Positions 33,072-42,186 of a DNA stretch of 64,000 bases are shown one piece after another. The notes beneath the pieces were generated by a model. That model was given only the letters and a program-made list of their open reading frames with translations, did no database searches and had not been told where the DNA came from. The stretch lies in IMG/VR virus record IMGVR_UViG_3300034095_002511, positions 28,978-92,977 of that record, one strand, 5' to 3'. Origin of the DNA: a virus. How positions within the stretch are numbered: position 1 is the first letter of the stretch; the number at the start of each line of letters is the position of its first letter. Made by a program: the position numbers and the translations under genes.

Positions 33072-35849
33072 ATGTCTAATAAGATTGATGGATTTAATTG
33101 GAAGTCTTTGAATCACTCTACAATCATCGAAAATAACGATGAATATGTCAAAGAAAGAAATTGGCAGGTAGATTGCCGAAAACAGCTTCAAAACGAACAA
33201 TTGGCTGTTATAAATGCTCCCACTGGGTCTGGTAAGAGTATTGTCATCGCCAGCCTCGCTTGGAAAAAGGCTGCAAACAGTAACAAGAAAGTGATTATTT
33301 GTGTTCCAGAAACTCTTATCGCATCGAGCTTTGGCAAAAATATTAAAGTCCAATTGACTGATGGAACTAAAATAGATTGGAATCCAAAAACTAATCTATG
33401 TAACAAAAAAGGCATCAGAACTATTGGAGAGCTTCTGTCGTTTTTGAGTTCCAAAGAAATCAATGGCATTAACGAAAGAGTAATCATCTGTTGCCGTCAG
33501 ACATTGGTTTTATGTTGGGAAAAATTCAGAAATGAAAAGATTTGGAATAATTTAGTTCTTGTGGTAGATGAAGCACACCATGTGCAGCATAGTTCGAATA
33601 GAATTGGAGAAGTTGTCGAAAAACTCAGTCATAAAAATGACATTGTTTTAGTTACCGCAACTTTTTTCCGTGGCGACAAGCAACAGATTATATCTGCTGA
33701 ACTAGCATCTAAATTTTCAAAATATAGTCTCCCGCTCGATGTGTGGATAAATCAAATGAAACATTTTAAAAACTTTTCTTATGATTTTGTTTTTGGATCT
33801 AATACAGCCAAAACAACAAGCTATCTGTCTTCAGTAAGAAATTGCATTGACTCTCTTTTTTCTTCTGATCATAAAAAAATCATAATTTACATTCCCAACA
33901 GAATGAACAAAATGAAAACTGATTGCAAGAAAAACGAAGTACGAAGTATTGTGAAAATGCTTGCTAAGAAATTTGGTGCAAAAAAAATAAAAACTAATGA
34001 TTATGGGATCATAGAATTGATAAATGAAAAAGGAGAAAAATACAAAATACTAGATCTTGTAAGCGAAGAAAATAGACACTTAAGAAAAGATTATTTTTCT
34101 GGTGTCATTGGTGGTGTTAATATAAACAACGATAAAAATGCTCTTGATTGCATCATTTCATTGAACATGTTCAAGGAAGGTTGTGATTGGGAATTTGCAA
34201 ATGGCATGATAATAACAGGCATTAAAGAATCTGTTACTGATTTGATTCAAATGGTTGGTCGTGTAATCAGAGACAAGCAAGGCAAGCCGACTGCAAAGAT
34301 TATGCACATCATGCCTCTTATGTTAGATGACGAAATGGAAAATAAACTTAATACTTATTTTAAGTTAATTGCAGTCAACATGTTAATGGAAAATGCGATG
34401 AATCCAGTTTCGGAAATTAAAGATTCACCATTAAGTGTTGATCGAAAAGAAAGAAATGACAAAGTTGAATCTGCCTTAAGCAAGTTAGATGAAAATAGAA
34501 AAATATCTCTTTTGAACAATGTTTTTAAATACATTTTTTCAAAATATGATGCTAAAGACGATTCTGTAAATGTCATTGGAAAAATTAAAAAGTGTGTTGT
34601 TGAATTTTTTGGTGCAAACAAAATTACAAAAGGTGAAATCGAAGAAATTTCGTGTGAGATATTTTCGATTCTCTCAAGGAGGTCGTTGAAGATGAAGAAT
34701 GAAAATGTTTCAAATATTGATTGGGATATGATTGAAAAATGTAAAAACCCATCTGGTTTTGTACAGCACTACATTAGCTCTTTAGTGGACAAAGATTCTT
34801 TAAAATTGCTACGAGAAAGAATGAATAGCGGGGAGACAGAAGAAAATAAAATGGCCGAAGAAATTTGCGATTATTATAAAAAACATGGAATCATTCCATC
34901 TGTTGGTTCTAAAATTGGCAGGTGTATTTCATACATAAGAAAAAAAATTAGAGAAGGCGTATCACCATACGAATCTACAGTAAAAATGTTTAATAAAGCT
35001 GGAATTTGGAAAGAGGTCAGTTCTTTGAACATTCATGAAATTAGGGAGAATGAAATGGCTCAACAAGTTTGTTTATATTATAGAAAACATGGACACCTCC
35101 CATTATTTAAATTAAAATTGGGAAAATGGATCGGTGGATTAAGATTTAAAATAAAAAAAGGTGGATCACCATATGAATCCACAGTTGAAATTCTAAAGAA
35201 TGATGGGATTTTGGAAGAAGTCACTTGCATTAATATGCATGAAATTAGGGAGAATGAAATGGCCGAAAAGATTTGTGCTTATCATAAAAAACATGGACAC
35301 ATCCCATTAACCAGTTCTAAGTTGGGAGGATGGATTAGTGGCTTAAGAAAAAAAATCAGAGATGGCAGGTCGCCATACGAATCCACAGTAAAAATTCTAA
35401 AGAAGGCTGGTATTTTGGAAGAGGTTATTTGTCTTAACATTCATGAAATTAAAGAGAATCAAATAGCTGAAGAGATTTGTGTTTATTATAAAAAACATGG
35501 ACACATGCCATCAACTAAATTAAAATTGGGAAAATGGATCGGATCATTAAGATCTAAAATTAAAAAGGGTGGATCACCAGAAAAATCCACAGTTAAAATT
35601 CTAAAGAAAGCGGGGATATGGGAGGAAATAAGTTGTATCAACACTTACGAAATCAGAGAGAACAAAGCGGCTGAAAAAATTTGCGTGTATCATAAAAAAC
35701 ATGGACACATACCATCAACCAGTTCTCCATTGGGAGTGTGTGTTAGCGGACTAAGACACAAAATCAAAGAGGGTAGGTCGCCATACGAGTCCACAATAAA
35801 AATGTTTAAGAAAGCGGGGATTTGGAATTTGGTTATCAGAAAAGATTAA
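33072..35849 (+). CDS. Superfamily 2 helicase with five helicase-associated repeats
   Basis: The helicase core has Walker A APTGSGKS (49-56), DEAH box (166-169), motif III TAT, and motif VI QMVGRVIR (393-400). The core resembles type III restriction or UvrB-like DEAD/H enzymes. From residue 592 five 68-residue helicase-associated (HA) repeats follow, each with Y-x3-HG-x-xP and LG-x-W-x-x-x-LR-x-KI. HA repeats are thought to bind nucleic acid. At 925 residues it is the longest gene here. It stands alone after a terminator. A role in replication, repair or attack on host DNA is possible. Confidence 0.9.
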   Translation: MSNKIDGFNWKSLNHSTIIENNDEYVKERNWQVDCRKQLQNEQLAVINAPTGSGKSIVIASLAWKKAANSNKKVIICVPETLIASSFGKNIKVQLTDGTKIDWNPKTNLCNKKGIRTIGELLSFLSSKEINGINERVIICCRQTLVLCWEKFRNEKIWNNLVLVVDEAHHVQHSSNRIGEVVEKLSHKNDIVLVTATFFRGDKQQIISAELASKFSKYSLPLDVWINQMKHFKNFSYDFVFGSNTAKTTSYLSSVRNCIDSLFSSDHKKIIIYIPNRMNKMKTDCKKNEVRSIVKMLAKKFGAKKIKTNDYGIIELINEKGEKYKILDLVSEENRHLRKDYFSGVIGGVNINNDKNALDCIISLNMFKEGCDWEFANGMIITGIKESVTDLIQMVGRVIRDKQGKPTAKIMHIMPLMLDDEMENKLNTYFKLIAVNMLMENAMNPVSEIKDSPLSVDRKERNDKVESALSKLDENRKISLLNNVFKYIFSKYDAKDDSVNVIGKIKKCVVEFFGANKITKGEIEEISCEIFSILSRRSLKMKNENVSNIDWDMIEKCKNPSGFVQHYISSLVDKDSLKLLRERMNSGETEENKMAEEICDYYKKHGIIPSVGSKIGRCISYIRKKIREGVSPYESTVKMFNKAGIWKEVSSLNIHEIRENEMAQQVCLYYRKHGHLPLFKLKLGKWIGGLRFKIKKGGSPYESTVEILKNDGILEEVTCINMHEIRENEMAEKICAYHKKHGHIPLTSSKLGGWISGLRKKIRDGRSPYESTVKILKKAGILEEVICLNIHEIKENQIAEEICVYYKKHGHMPSTKLKLGKWIGSLRSKIKKGGSPEKSTVKILKKAGIWEEISCINTYEIRENKAAEKICVYHKKHGHIPSTSSPLGVCVSGLRHKIKEGRSPYESTIKMFKKAGIWNLVIRKD
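34845..35849 (+). repeat. Five tandem 204-bp coding repeats (HA domains)
   Basis: Units start at 34845, 35049, 35253, 35457 and 35661, exactly 204 bases apart, the last slightly shorter. Units 2 and 4, and units 3 and 5, are most alike, so a two-unit block seems to have been duplicated. Confidence 0.9.
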
Positions 35850-35893
35850 ATCTGATATTGCATTTAATTTTGAAAAAGATTAAATGTAACATC

Positions 35894-36166
35894 ATGAGAA
35901 AAATGATTGACAACTACTGTGAAGAAAATGGCATTGAAGGGGCTTTATTGCTCGATGGACACGACAATGCCATTATGGGTATCTCAACATGCTTTAACAG
36001 CATAAAGATCGTTTATAGCTATTCTAAAATAATAGCTAATTTGGAAAAAGATATGAACCATGAGGAAGCCGAAGAATTCTTCGAATTCAACATAAGGGGA
36101 GCATATCTTGGTGATGGTACTCCAATAATTATGCAAGATGATATAGATTGGAATGAATATGTTTGA
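35894..36166 (+). CDS. Small conserved phage-type protein
   Basis: The start at 35894 (MRKMIDNYCEENGIEG) avoids overlap with the helicase. GALLLDGHDNAIMGI, then IVYSYSKIIANL and a FFEFNIRGAYLGDGTPI tail form a pattern I recognise from small proteins common in large phages (LLxDGxDxAIxG and FNIxGAYxGxxTP), without a known function. The 3' end overlaps the next gene by 14 bases. Confidence 0.65.
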   Translation: MRKMIDNYCEENGIEGALLLDGHDNAIMGISTCFNSIKIVYSYSKIIANLEKDMNHEEAEEFFEFNIRGAYLGDGTPIIMQDDIDWNEYV

Positions 36167-36365
36167 TAAAATTTTTGTTATGGCATGTACAATTCAAGCA
36201 AGAGTTTGTCTTACTTGCTTTTTAATCTCATTATTTTCCATTTCTTGCATTTTGACTCAAGAAAGAAAAATGTCAGACCTTAAATCTGAAATAGATTTCT
36301 TAAATCAAGAAAAGAAAATGCTTGAACAAGAAATCGATATCATCACACATGGAATTGATAAATAG
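36153..36365 (+). CDS. Small membrane-anchored coiled-coil protein
   Basis: One hydrophobic helix (about residues 15-34) followed by a coiled coil (LKSEIDFLNQEKKMLEQEID). This layout is like an inner-membrane spanin or a small anchor. It overlaps the previous gene, and an alternative ATG lies two codons in. No partner spanin is visible, so the lysis role is only a possibility. Confidence 0.55.
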   Translation: MNMFDKIFVMACTIQARVCLTCFLISLFSISCILTQERKMSDLKSEIDFLNQEKKMLEQEIDIITHGIDK

Positions 36366-36450
36366 AAGTAATACAACCGAAAGTAAACTATTAGAAGACA
36401 AATCATTGAATAATTTGAATTGCATATTTTATTAGTCAAAGTAGCTTAGA

Positions 36451-38031
36451 TTAATAGTTGTCAATACCAATCTGATCAGTATTTAATGACGATTTAATTT
36501 TGTTTATTGCTTGCCCCATATTTGAAAGGGCTTCGATATTTGGAGTTCCACCAGCATTTTTAATGATTTTCATTGTTAATTCGGCAGCATTTCCTGTAGC
36601 ACCATTGCCAGCCAAGCTTGTGATATGCATATCTAATTTACTGTCAAAAACTCTTTTTCCAATAGGATCTAATAGTGGGAAAAATTTATTATGTGCATCT
36701 TTAATTGCTTTTTGTAAAGTTTCATAATCTGTAATATTTCCATCTCTAATGCTTTGAACGATATCTGCTTTGGCTTGTGCGACTGCATTGCCATAACTAA
36801 TTTTTGCACCAATAGCATTACTGAAATCTCCACCTTTACCAGAATATCCAGTATCTTTATGAATATCATTTATGTCAGTATCAGAAACACCAGAGTCTTT
36901 AGCGGCTTTTGTAATTTCTCCTATTTGGTCAGATGAAGGCTTATGAATGAAATTATTGATTGCTTGTGTTCCATAATGACCAATCATACTTCCAGCAGCA
37001 ATAGCCAATACCAATTTAGATGTTTTAACTGGATTGTTGGCCATAAACTTACCAACATTTGCAATACTCTTTTTAAGTACGCTCCAAATGTTTACAAAAG
37101 TTCCAGCACCTTTTCCCAAAACTCTTCCAGCCCTTTCTCCAGTTGCAGTTCCAAATCCTCTTTCTCCGACATCTTTTGCATAATCCTTTGCTCCTTGTGC
37201 AACATTACCAGCAAATTCACCAGCTTTCTTTGCACCTTTACCAACAAGTTGTTTTAACCAACTTGTTAATTCCATGTACATTTCTGGATCTCTAGACATG
37301 ATGTATTGTTCAAATGTAAGATTTCCAGAATTTTGAAAATGATCTTTAATTGATGCGGAATTTGCTGAGGGGTTCATTACATTAAATGTTCCAGCAGGAT
37401 CTGCCATCTTTGGAGAAGAAGCAGGGCTTGCCATCTTTGGAGCAGAGGCAGAGCTTCCTTGCCATGCAGCATCAGCTTGATCTACAGTCGTACCAGTTAA
37501 TTTTTCCCAAACTTTCTCAAATCCTTTATCGGCTAACCATGATCCACTTCTTCTTAATCCTATTGCTATTGCCATCATTGGAATTGCACCAAGACCACCA
37601 GTAGCACCAGCAGAAATAAGAACCGCTGCTGTTACTGGATCGACTTTATATTTTTGTGAAAAAGATTTTGCTAATTCTGATACTTCTTTTGCAATACTTT
37701 CTATTTTCTTTATTCCAGCTTCGCCTTCTGTGGCTTTATAACCTTGTTTGTATCCAGTAACCACACCTTTTGCCAAATTCCCAGTTCCTGTGGCAATATC
37801 CTGTAAACTCATATCTTTATTATTGGCCCAATTCCATGCCTTTCCAGCATATTCCTTGGCTTTATTCCACCAATCGCCCCATGCTTCTAATATGATTGGA
37901 TCATTTCCAAATTTACAAATCATGTTATAGAAAAGTTCTTTGGAATCTTCAAATTGTTGATGATTACTTTCTAGAAAAAATGTCACATCATTTTTTTGTT
38001 GTGCTATAAAAAATTCAGAAAATGTATTCAT
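36451..38031 (-). CDS. Large tagged hydrophobic internal protein, family B
   Basis: N-terminal tag MNTFSEFFIAQQ. Middle hydrophobic hairpin DPVTAAVLISAGATGGLG onward (about 125-160), then FEKVWEKLTGTTVDQAD. A second tag-like motif, LTFEQYIMSRDPEMYMEL (about 238-255), sits inside the chain, followed by an Ala/Gly amphipathic part and another hydrophobic segment (MANNPVKTSKLVLAIAAG). The protein at 61889 has the same order and the one at 53704 a shorter version. It may form or insert into a membrane channel during ejection. Confidence 0.7.
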   Translation of the reverse strand: MNTFSEFFIAQQKNDVTFFLESNHQQFEDSKELFYNMICKFGNDPIILEAWGDWWNKAKEYAGKAWNWANNKDMSLQDIATGTGNLAKGVVTGYKQGYKATEGEAGIKKIESIAKEVSELAKSFSQKYKVDPVTAAVLISAGATGGLGAIPMMAIAIGLRRSGSWLADKGFEKVWEKLTGTTVDQADAAWQGSSASAPKMASPASSPKMADPAGTFNVMNPSANSASIKDHFQNSGNLTFEQYIMSRDPEMYMELTSWLKQLVGKGAKKAGEFAGNVAQGAKDYAKDVGERGFGTATGERAGRVLGKGAGTFVNIWSVLKKSIANVGKFMANNPVKTSKLVLAIAAGSMIGHYGTQAINNFIHKPSSDQIGEITKAAKDSGVSDTDINDIHKDTGYSGKGGDFSNAIGAKISYGNAVAQAKADIVQSIRDGNITDYETLQKAIKDAHNKFFPLLDPIGKRVFDSKLDMHITSLAGNGATGNAAELTMKIIKNAGGTPNIEALSNMGQAINKIKSSLNTDQIGIDNY

Positions 38032-38097
38032 TTTTAGTCCAATATATAAAAGTTACTAAATATATATATTATTGAATTACAATATTGAAAGATAAAA

Positions 38098-39021
38098 ATG
38101 AGATTTAAAAATTGGATAATTATAAATGAATTAGAAGACCCATTTAAAGCTGATACATCTTCCGTTAAATTTGATACTTATATGTCTAGAAGTGGAGAAA
38201 GTGGCTATAAATCAGATTTTGTTTCTGATGATGGCAAACATACTATCTTTTTTACTGAAAAGAGTAGAACTGGCTTTCCAAATATGAAGTGTTATGATGT
38301 CAATCTTACAGATCCTTATGGCGGTTATAATCTTACTAATAAAAGTAGAAACCCATCTGCCGTTTATTCAAGCTTGGTTAAGATAGTATTGGCTTTTGTA
38401 AATCAATTTAAACCAGAACTTATTTCTTTCTTGTCTTCTGATCCAAATATGGAAGTTATGTATAAAAGATTTTACGATAGATATATGAAAGACATGTATC
38501 CGATAGTTCAATATGGCTTATTTCTTAGAAAAGATCTTTTTGACAGAATGAAAAATAAAGAAAAATCAGAAAAAGCTTTAAAAGATTGGGATACAATAGC
38601 TGGAGAAGCAAAGGAAACCAAAAGGGTTATTCAAAGATTTTTGAAAAGTCTACCTTTGTTACAAAACAATTTTGTAAAAAAATACATAACTTTAGATCCA
38701 TCTAAAATTGCACATACTGGAATGATAGACAAAGATTTTCCCAAAAAACCATTTGTTATAGTTCCAACTGGTGTAAAAATGGAAGATGAATTTGTGGTCG
38801 TCAAGTTTTATTTCATCTCAAAAAATAAAAGATTAGATTTTGCAAAGGCTTATTTTGTTGTGCCTAATTTCTTTTCTGCATTTAAGAATACTATAGAAAA
38901 AAGGAAGTCTTCATTTTTAAAATTGTCACTGTTGGACAAACATAGGATTTCATCAACAGTAACAACACCAGATCAAATACCTTTGGCCGATTTTACAAAT
39001 GTAATAAAAGAATTGTCTTAA
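38098..39021 (+). CDS. Head-targeting-tagged protein, family A
   Basis: The tag MRFKNWIIINELED has an I-N-E cleavage site. The middle carries VYSSLVKIVLAFVNQFKPEL and VMYKRFYDRYMKDM, aligned with the proteins at 27266 and 28458. The C-terminal 130 residues (from about 175) are an extra part absent from those two. No enzyme motif. Divergent from the family B gene at 36451-38031, with AT-rich sequence between. Confidence 0.7.
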   Translation: MRFKNWIIINELEDPFKADTSSVKFDTYMSRSGESGYKSDFVSDDGKHTIFFTEKSRTGFPNMKCYDVNLTDPYGGYNLTNKSRNPSAVYSSLVKIVLAFVNQFKPELISFLSSDPNMEVMYKRFYDRYMKDMYPIVQYGLFLRKDLFDRMKNKEKSEKALKDWDTIAGEAKETKRVIQRFLKSLPLLQNNFVKKYITLDPSKIAHTGMIDKDFPKKPFVIVPTGVKMEDEFVVVKFYFISKNKRLDFAKAYFVVPNFFSAFKNTIEKRKSSFLKLSLLDKHRISSTVTTPDQIPLADFTNVIKELS

Positions 39022-39070
39022 ATGTAAATTAATTTTTTATTTTAACAACATGAATAAATTGTTTGTTAAA

Positions 39071-39078
39071 TCTAAATA
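39071..39078 (+). promoter_or_regulatory. TAAATA late-promoter-like box
   Basis: TCTAAATA ends four bases before the ATG at 39083; no ribosome site is present. Confidence 0.35.
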
Positions 39079-39082
39079 AGTT

Positions 39083-39595
39083 ATGCAATTTAAAAATTGG
39101 TTACTTCAAGAAGAAATTAGTATTAGAATTAAAAAACAATCACATGATCATGATTGCGGTCCTGCTGCTCTTTTTTCTATTTTATCTTATTTTAATATTA
39201 AAAAAATCGAATATAAAAAGTTAGTTTCATTGTGCAAAACAAATAAAAACAAAGGAACTAGCCCTGATAATATTATAGCAGTAGCTAAAAATTTCGGCCT
39301 AAAGGTAAATAAATATAATAAGATGAGTTTGAATAAGTTGCAAGATTTTACAAATCAAAAAAAGCCAGTATTAGTACCAATTCAATCTTGGGGCAATGAT
39401 AAAAATAAAAAATTATTTAATAGTGGCCATTATGTTATTGTTACCAAAGTAGATGAAAAATTTGTTTATTTTAAAGATCCTTATTATAAAAGCAAAGACA
39501 ATAGAAAGATGCAAAAAAGTGAATTTTTTAGTATTTGGGTAGATAAATTGAATGATAAAAAAATACACCAATTTGGAATAGTTTTTGAACATTGA
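39083..39595 (+). CDS. Tagged C39-family cysteine peptidase
   Basis: The tag MQFKNWLLQEE (L-Q-E site) is fused to a peptidase C39 domain: HDHDCGPAALFSIL with catalytic Cys25, GHYVIV with His116 and FKDP with Asp132. C39 domains usually cut leader peptides after double Gly at ABC exporters, but here there is no transporter part. The domain fills the whole chain (170 aa). After tag removal the enzyme would be packed in the head and perhaps injected. The peptidase call is strong, the packaging is inferred. Confidence 0.85.
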   Translation: MQFKNWLLQEEISIRIKKQSHDHDCGPAALFSILSYFNIKKIEYKKLVSLCKTNKNKGTSPDNIIAVAKNFGLKVNKYNKMSLNKLQDFTNQKKPVLVPIQSWGNDKNKKLFNSGHYVIVTKVDEKFVYFKDPYYKSKDNRKMQKSEFFSIWVDKLNDKKIHQFGIVFEH

Positions 39596-39674
39596 TTAAC
39601 AGCGAAAAAAGTTTGTGTTGATAACAATGAAATTTTTTTGTAAAAAGGTATAAATTAGCTTTTTTTTAAAACTA

Positions 39675-39717
39675 AAAAATACACCTAAATCTCACAAGTA
39701 GATTTAGGTGTATTTTT
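39675..39717. terminator. Bidirectional terminator between convergent genes
   Basis: A perfect 18-bp stem (39675-39692 with 39700-39717), seven-base loop, A and T runs at both ends. Confidence 0.93.
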
Positions 39718-39746
39718 GTGAACGGTTTTTAAATTCTTTACCAATA

Positions 39747-40361
39747 TTACCTTGCAACTCTACCTTGTTGTGGCATTTGTTCTGCTCCTGTTGACACTCC
39801 TCTAGAGAATGAAATGTTGGATGGAGCAGGTGCAGAGGCACGAGCAGCAGGTGGTCTTCCTTTTGCTGCATTGGTGAAGTAATCATCTGCACTCTTTTGA
39901 ATCGCTTTATTTTGTCCAGGCTTACTTGCACCAGCAGACTTAGCTTGTGCAGTCTGTTGTTGTTTGTCTAAATGATCTTTAGCTGCCTTATAATGCTTAT
40001 CGTAATTTTTAACAATTGAACCCATAAACAACTTGAATGCTGGGTCTGTAGATTTATTGATGATATCATTTACTCTGTTTAGATCAATTTTGCTATAAGC
40101 ATCTGCTGTACCTTTAGCAAAGTCTTTAGCACCTTGAATGACAGTTTGTCCAGTTGCAGAAATGGCCTTATCACCAAGATTTAGTGCTGCTCTTCCTACA
40201 TCCCCAGCACCTTTTAGTGCTGCTTTTCCAGCACCCAAAAGACCAGAGCCTAATCCTTGGGCAGCAGCACCAGCAGCACCAACAAGGCCACCAAACATAC
40301 TTTCATCTACATTATAATCATCACGCATTTCGACATATTCATGGAAAGACTTCATTCTCAT
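39747..40361 (-). CDS. Tagged Ala/Gly-rich internal protein
   Basis: The start at 40361 (MRMKSFHEYVEMRDD) is chosen from the GAGG six bases before it. The tag is followed by a YNVDES element and a Gly/Ala-rich, membrane-active-looking stretch (FGGLVGAAGAAAQGLGSGLL). The RD...DES pattern also occurs in the protein at 53234. The C-terminal half is a low-complexity Ala/Gln/Pro/Ser region. It is probably an internal head protein. Confidence 0.65.
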   Translation of the reverse strand: MRMKSFHEYVEMRDDYNVDESMFGGLVGAAGAAAQGLGSGLLGAGKAALKGAGDVGRAALNLGDKAISATGQTVIQGAKDFAKGTADAYSKIDLNRVNDIINKSTDPAFKLFMGSIVKNYDKHYKAAKDHLDKQQQTAQAKSAGASKPGQNKAIQKSADDYFTNAAKGRPPAARASAPAPSNISFSRGVSTGAEQMPQQGRVAR

Positions 40362-40543
40362 TTTATACCTCAAATTTCACTTATGTTAATTTAAATTTAC
40401 AATAAATAAAGGAGACTAATATTTCTCCTGTATTAAAAATACCTAATAGTAGTTATTACACTTTATGTCTTTTTTAACAAAAATTAAAAATATTTGATAC
40501 TACTTTAAATTATCTTATTTTTTCAATAAAAAAGGTGATTATT

Positions 40544-40846
40544 ATGATTTCAACAGTAAAAAACTTTTTTCAAAGTAAAATCAACAAATCTAATTCTTTA
40601 AAAAATGAAAACGAACAGTTGAAAAGTGATAGTTTGTCTTTACACGATGAAATCGAAAGATTGAATCTTCAAATAAATGATTTATATGAAAAAATAGAAA
40701 TTCTTAAAAAAGATAAATTAAATTTACAAGTTGAAATTGAAAATCAATCTATGGATTTGAAATCCGAAAATATAGATCTTATTTCCGAAGTTGAATCTTT
40801 AAGGTCTAAAATTAGTGAAATAAATAGAATCATTATTACGAAATAA
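40544..40846 (+). CDS. Coiled-coil protein
   Basis: About 100 residues, starting at 40544 with AAAGGTGA six bases upstream. Nearly all of the chain after residue 20 is a long heptad coiled coil (LKNENEQLKSDSLSLHDEI onward). No other domain. A structural or scaffold role is possible. Confidence 0.65.
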   Translation: MISTVKNFFQSKINKSNSLKNENEQLKSDSLSLHDEIERLNLQINDLYEKIEILKKDKLNLQVEIENQSMDLKSENIDLISEVESLRSKISEINRIIITK

Positions 40847-40848
40847 TT

Positions 40849-41574
40849 TTAAATTGTAACCATATCGACAGTGTATTTGTTTTCTTTCATAAAGAATACA
40901 AATTCATCTCTTGTTTTTCCTTTTGGTATATCAAAAATAGTTAACTCTTTTTCACGATTTTTCCAAGAATTTATTTTATTGTTTTTTATTATTTTTGCAT
41001 TAGATCTAAGGAAGTTAGCAAGTGAATCATATGGATAATCTTCAATTCTTATTTTTATTTTTTCAATTTTACTTTTTTCGATCATCCTGTTCCAATCTAT
41101 GATATACCTACAAGTTTTTTCAATTATGGTTTTTTCCATTTCAATATGTGGCATATGCCTGTAAACGAAAGAATTCCAAGGCTTCTGACCTTCAGATTTA
41201 GGATCAAAAAATTTAGCATCTAGAAAAAAAGAACTTAAAACTTTTAAAGGATTGCGAACAACATGAATTAATCTAGCATCAGAAAAACATGAATGATTCA
41301 GAAAAGGAGCAGCCAAGTAACTTGATTCCGCCATTATGTTATTTGCAGAAAACCAATTTTCTATGGGCTTAGATCTCAGTAGGTCAAATCTAGAACAATG
41401 ACTCGTCTCAATTGAAGCATTACCATTAATTCTTTTAAGTGCTATGTCTAGGCCATGGTTATCAAAAATGGCTTCATGACCGCAATTAATCCCAATTTCT
41501 GTGAAAAATCTAGCCATATAAACTGTTCCACAACGACCAGTTCCACTTATGATGTATTTTAAATTTATTTTCAT
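40849..41574 (-). CDS. Sulfotransferase
   Basis: GTGRCGT at residues 11-17 is the 5'-phosphosulfate loop that binds PAPS, and HVVRNPLKVLSSFF is the 3'-phosphate motif with its Arg. Size 241 residues, single domain. It transfers sulfate to a sugar or small acceptor. It is the last gene of the minus-strand set 40849-43662, next to the methyltransferases and the adenylate-forming enzyme, so the acceptor is probably the same glycan. Confidence 0.85.
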   Translation of the reverse strand: MKINLKYIISGTGRCGTVYMARFFTEIGINCGHEAIFDNHGLDIALKRINGNASIETSHCSRFDLLRSKPIENWFSANNIMAESSYLAAPFLNHSCFSDARLIHVVRNPLKVLSSFFLDAKFFDPKSEGQKPWNSFVYRHMPHIEMEKTIIEKTCRYIIDWNRMIEKSKIEKIKIRIEDYPYDSLANFLRSNAKIIKNNKINSWKNREKELTIFDIPKGKTRDEFVFFMKENKYTVDMVTI

Positions 41575-41604
41575 GATATTATTATATCAATTTTCATCGA
41601 TTTG

Positions 41605-42186
41605 TTAAATCAATTTTATATTTTTATTGGTAAGAACGCATTGATATTGAGATTGTTTAAATGAAAAATTTTTGTTCTTTAGAAAAAATTCATAAATTGC
41701 TTTTTCAATGCCTTTAAAATGATAATCATCAAATAAAATTATACCATTATGAACAATGATTTTAGAAAAGCAATCTAATGTTGCTTTTGCCCCAGCATAA
41801 GTATCAGTATCACTGTGGACAAAAATAAATTTTTCTTTTTCTTCTTTGAAAGTAAAAGGGAAAATTCCTTTTTTATATATGACATTATCGGTTCCGAGGA
41901 AATCTTTCGTTTTTTCTATCGAACAATTAAAATCTCCATTTTTATGAAAATCTATATTAGAGTCTGAAAGAGCTACACCTTCAAAGGTATCGTAACAATA
42001 ATGATTTTTATCTTCATGGAATAAATGTATTAATTTTGAAGTTTTTCCCTTGTATACTCCTACTTCTGCTGTGTTTCCATTTAAATTTTTAGTAGTTTTC
42101 AATTCATCGTAAAGATTTTTACTTTTCTCATAGCCCATCAAATTGTCTTCTTTAATGTAATCCCATAATTCTTCAAAATTTTTCAT
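41605..42186 (-). CDS. TylF/MycF-like methyltransferase
   Basis: NTAEVGVYKGKTSKLIH is the SAM-binding motif I, CYDTFEGV follows, and FVHSDTDTYAGAKATLD plus ILFDDYHF give the metal-binding Asp residues typical of TylF-like sugar O-methyltransferases. 193 residues. Its start overlaps the stop of the upstream CapK-like gene by four bases. A sugar O-methyltransferase is the best guess. Confidence 0.8.
   Translation of the reverse strand: MKNFEELWDYIKEDNLMGYEKSKNLYDELKTTKNLNGNTAEVGVYKGKTSKLIHLFHEDKNHYCYDTFEGVALSDSNIDFHKNGDFNCSIEKTKDFLGTDNVIYKKGIFPFTFKEEKEKFIFVHSDTDTYAGAKATLDCFSKIIVHNGIILFDDYHFKGIEKAIYEFFLKNKNFSFKQSQYQCVLTNKNIKLI

Noticed and set aside
36376-36387. TTTACTTTCG-like string on the minus strand, similar to the possible -35 elements at 790 and 6520
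   Set aside because: It points into the 3' end of another gene with no promoter-like -10 and no gene to serve.
36943-37257. Open frames on the plus strand inside 36451-38031
   Set aside because: Ser/Cys/Phe-rich shadows of the Ala/Gly-rich minus-strand gene, without ribosome sites.
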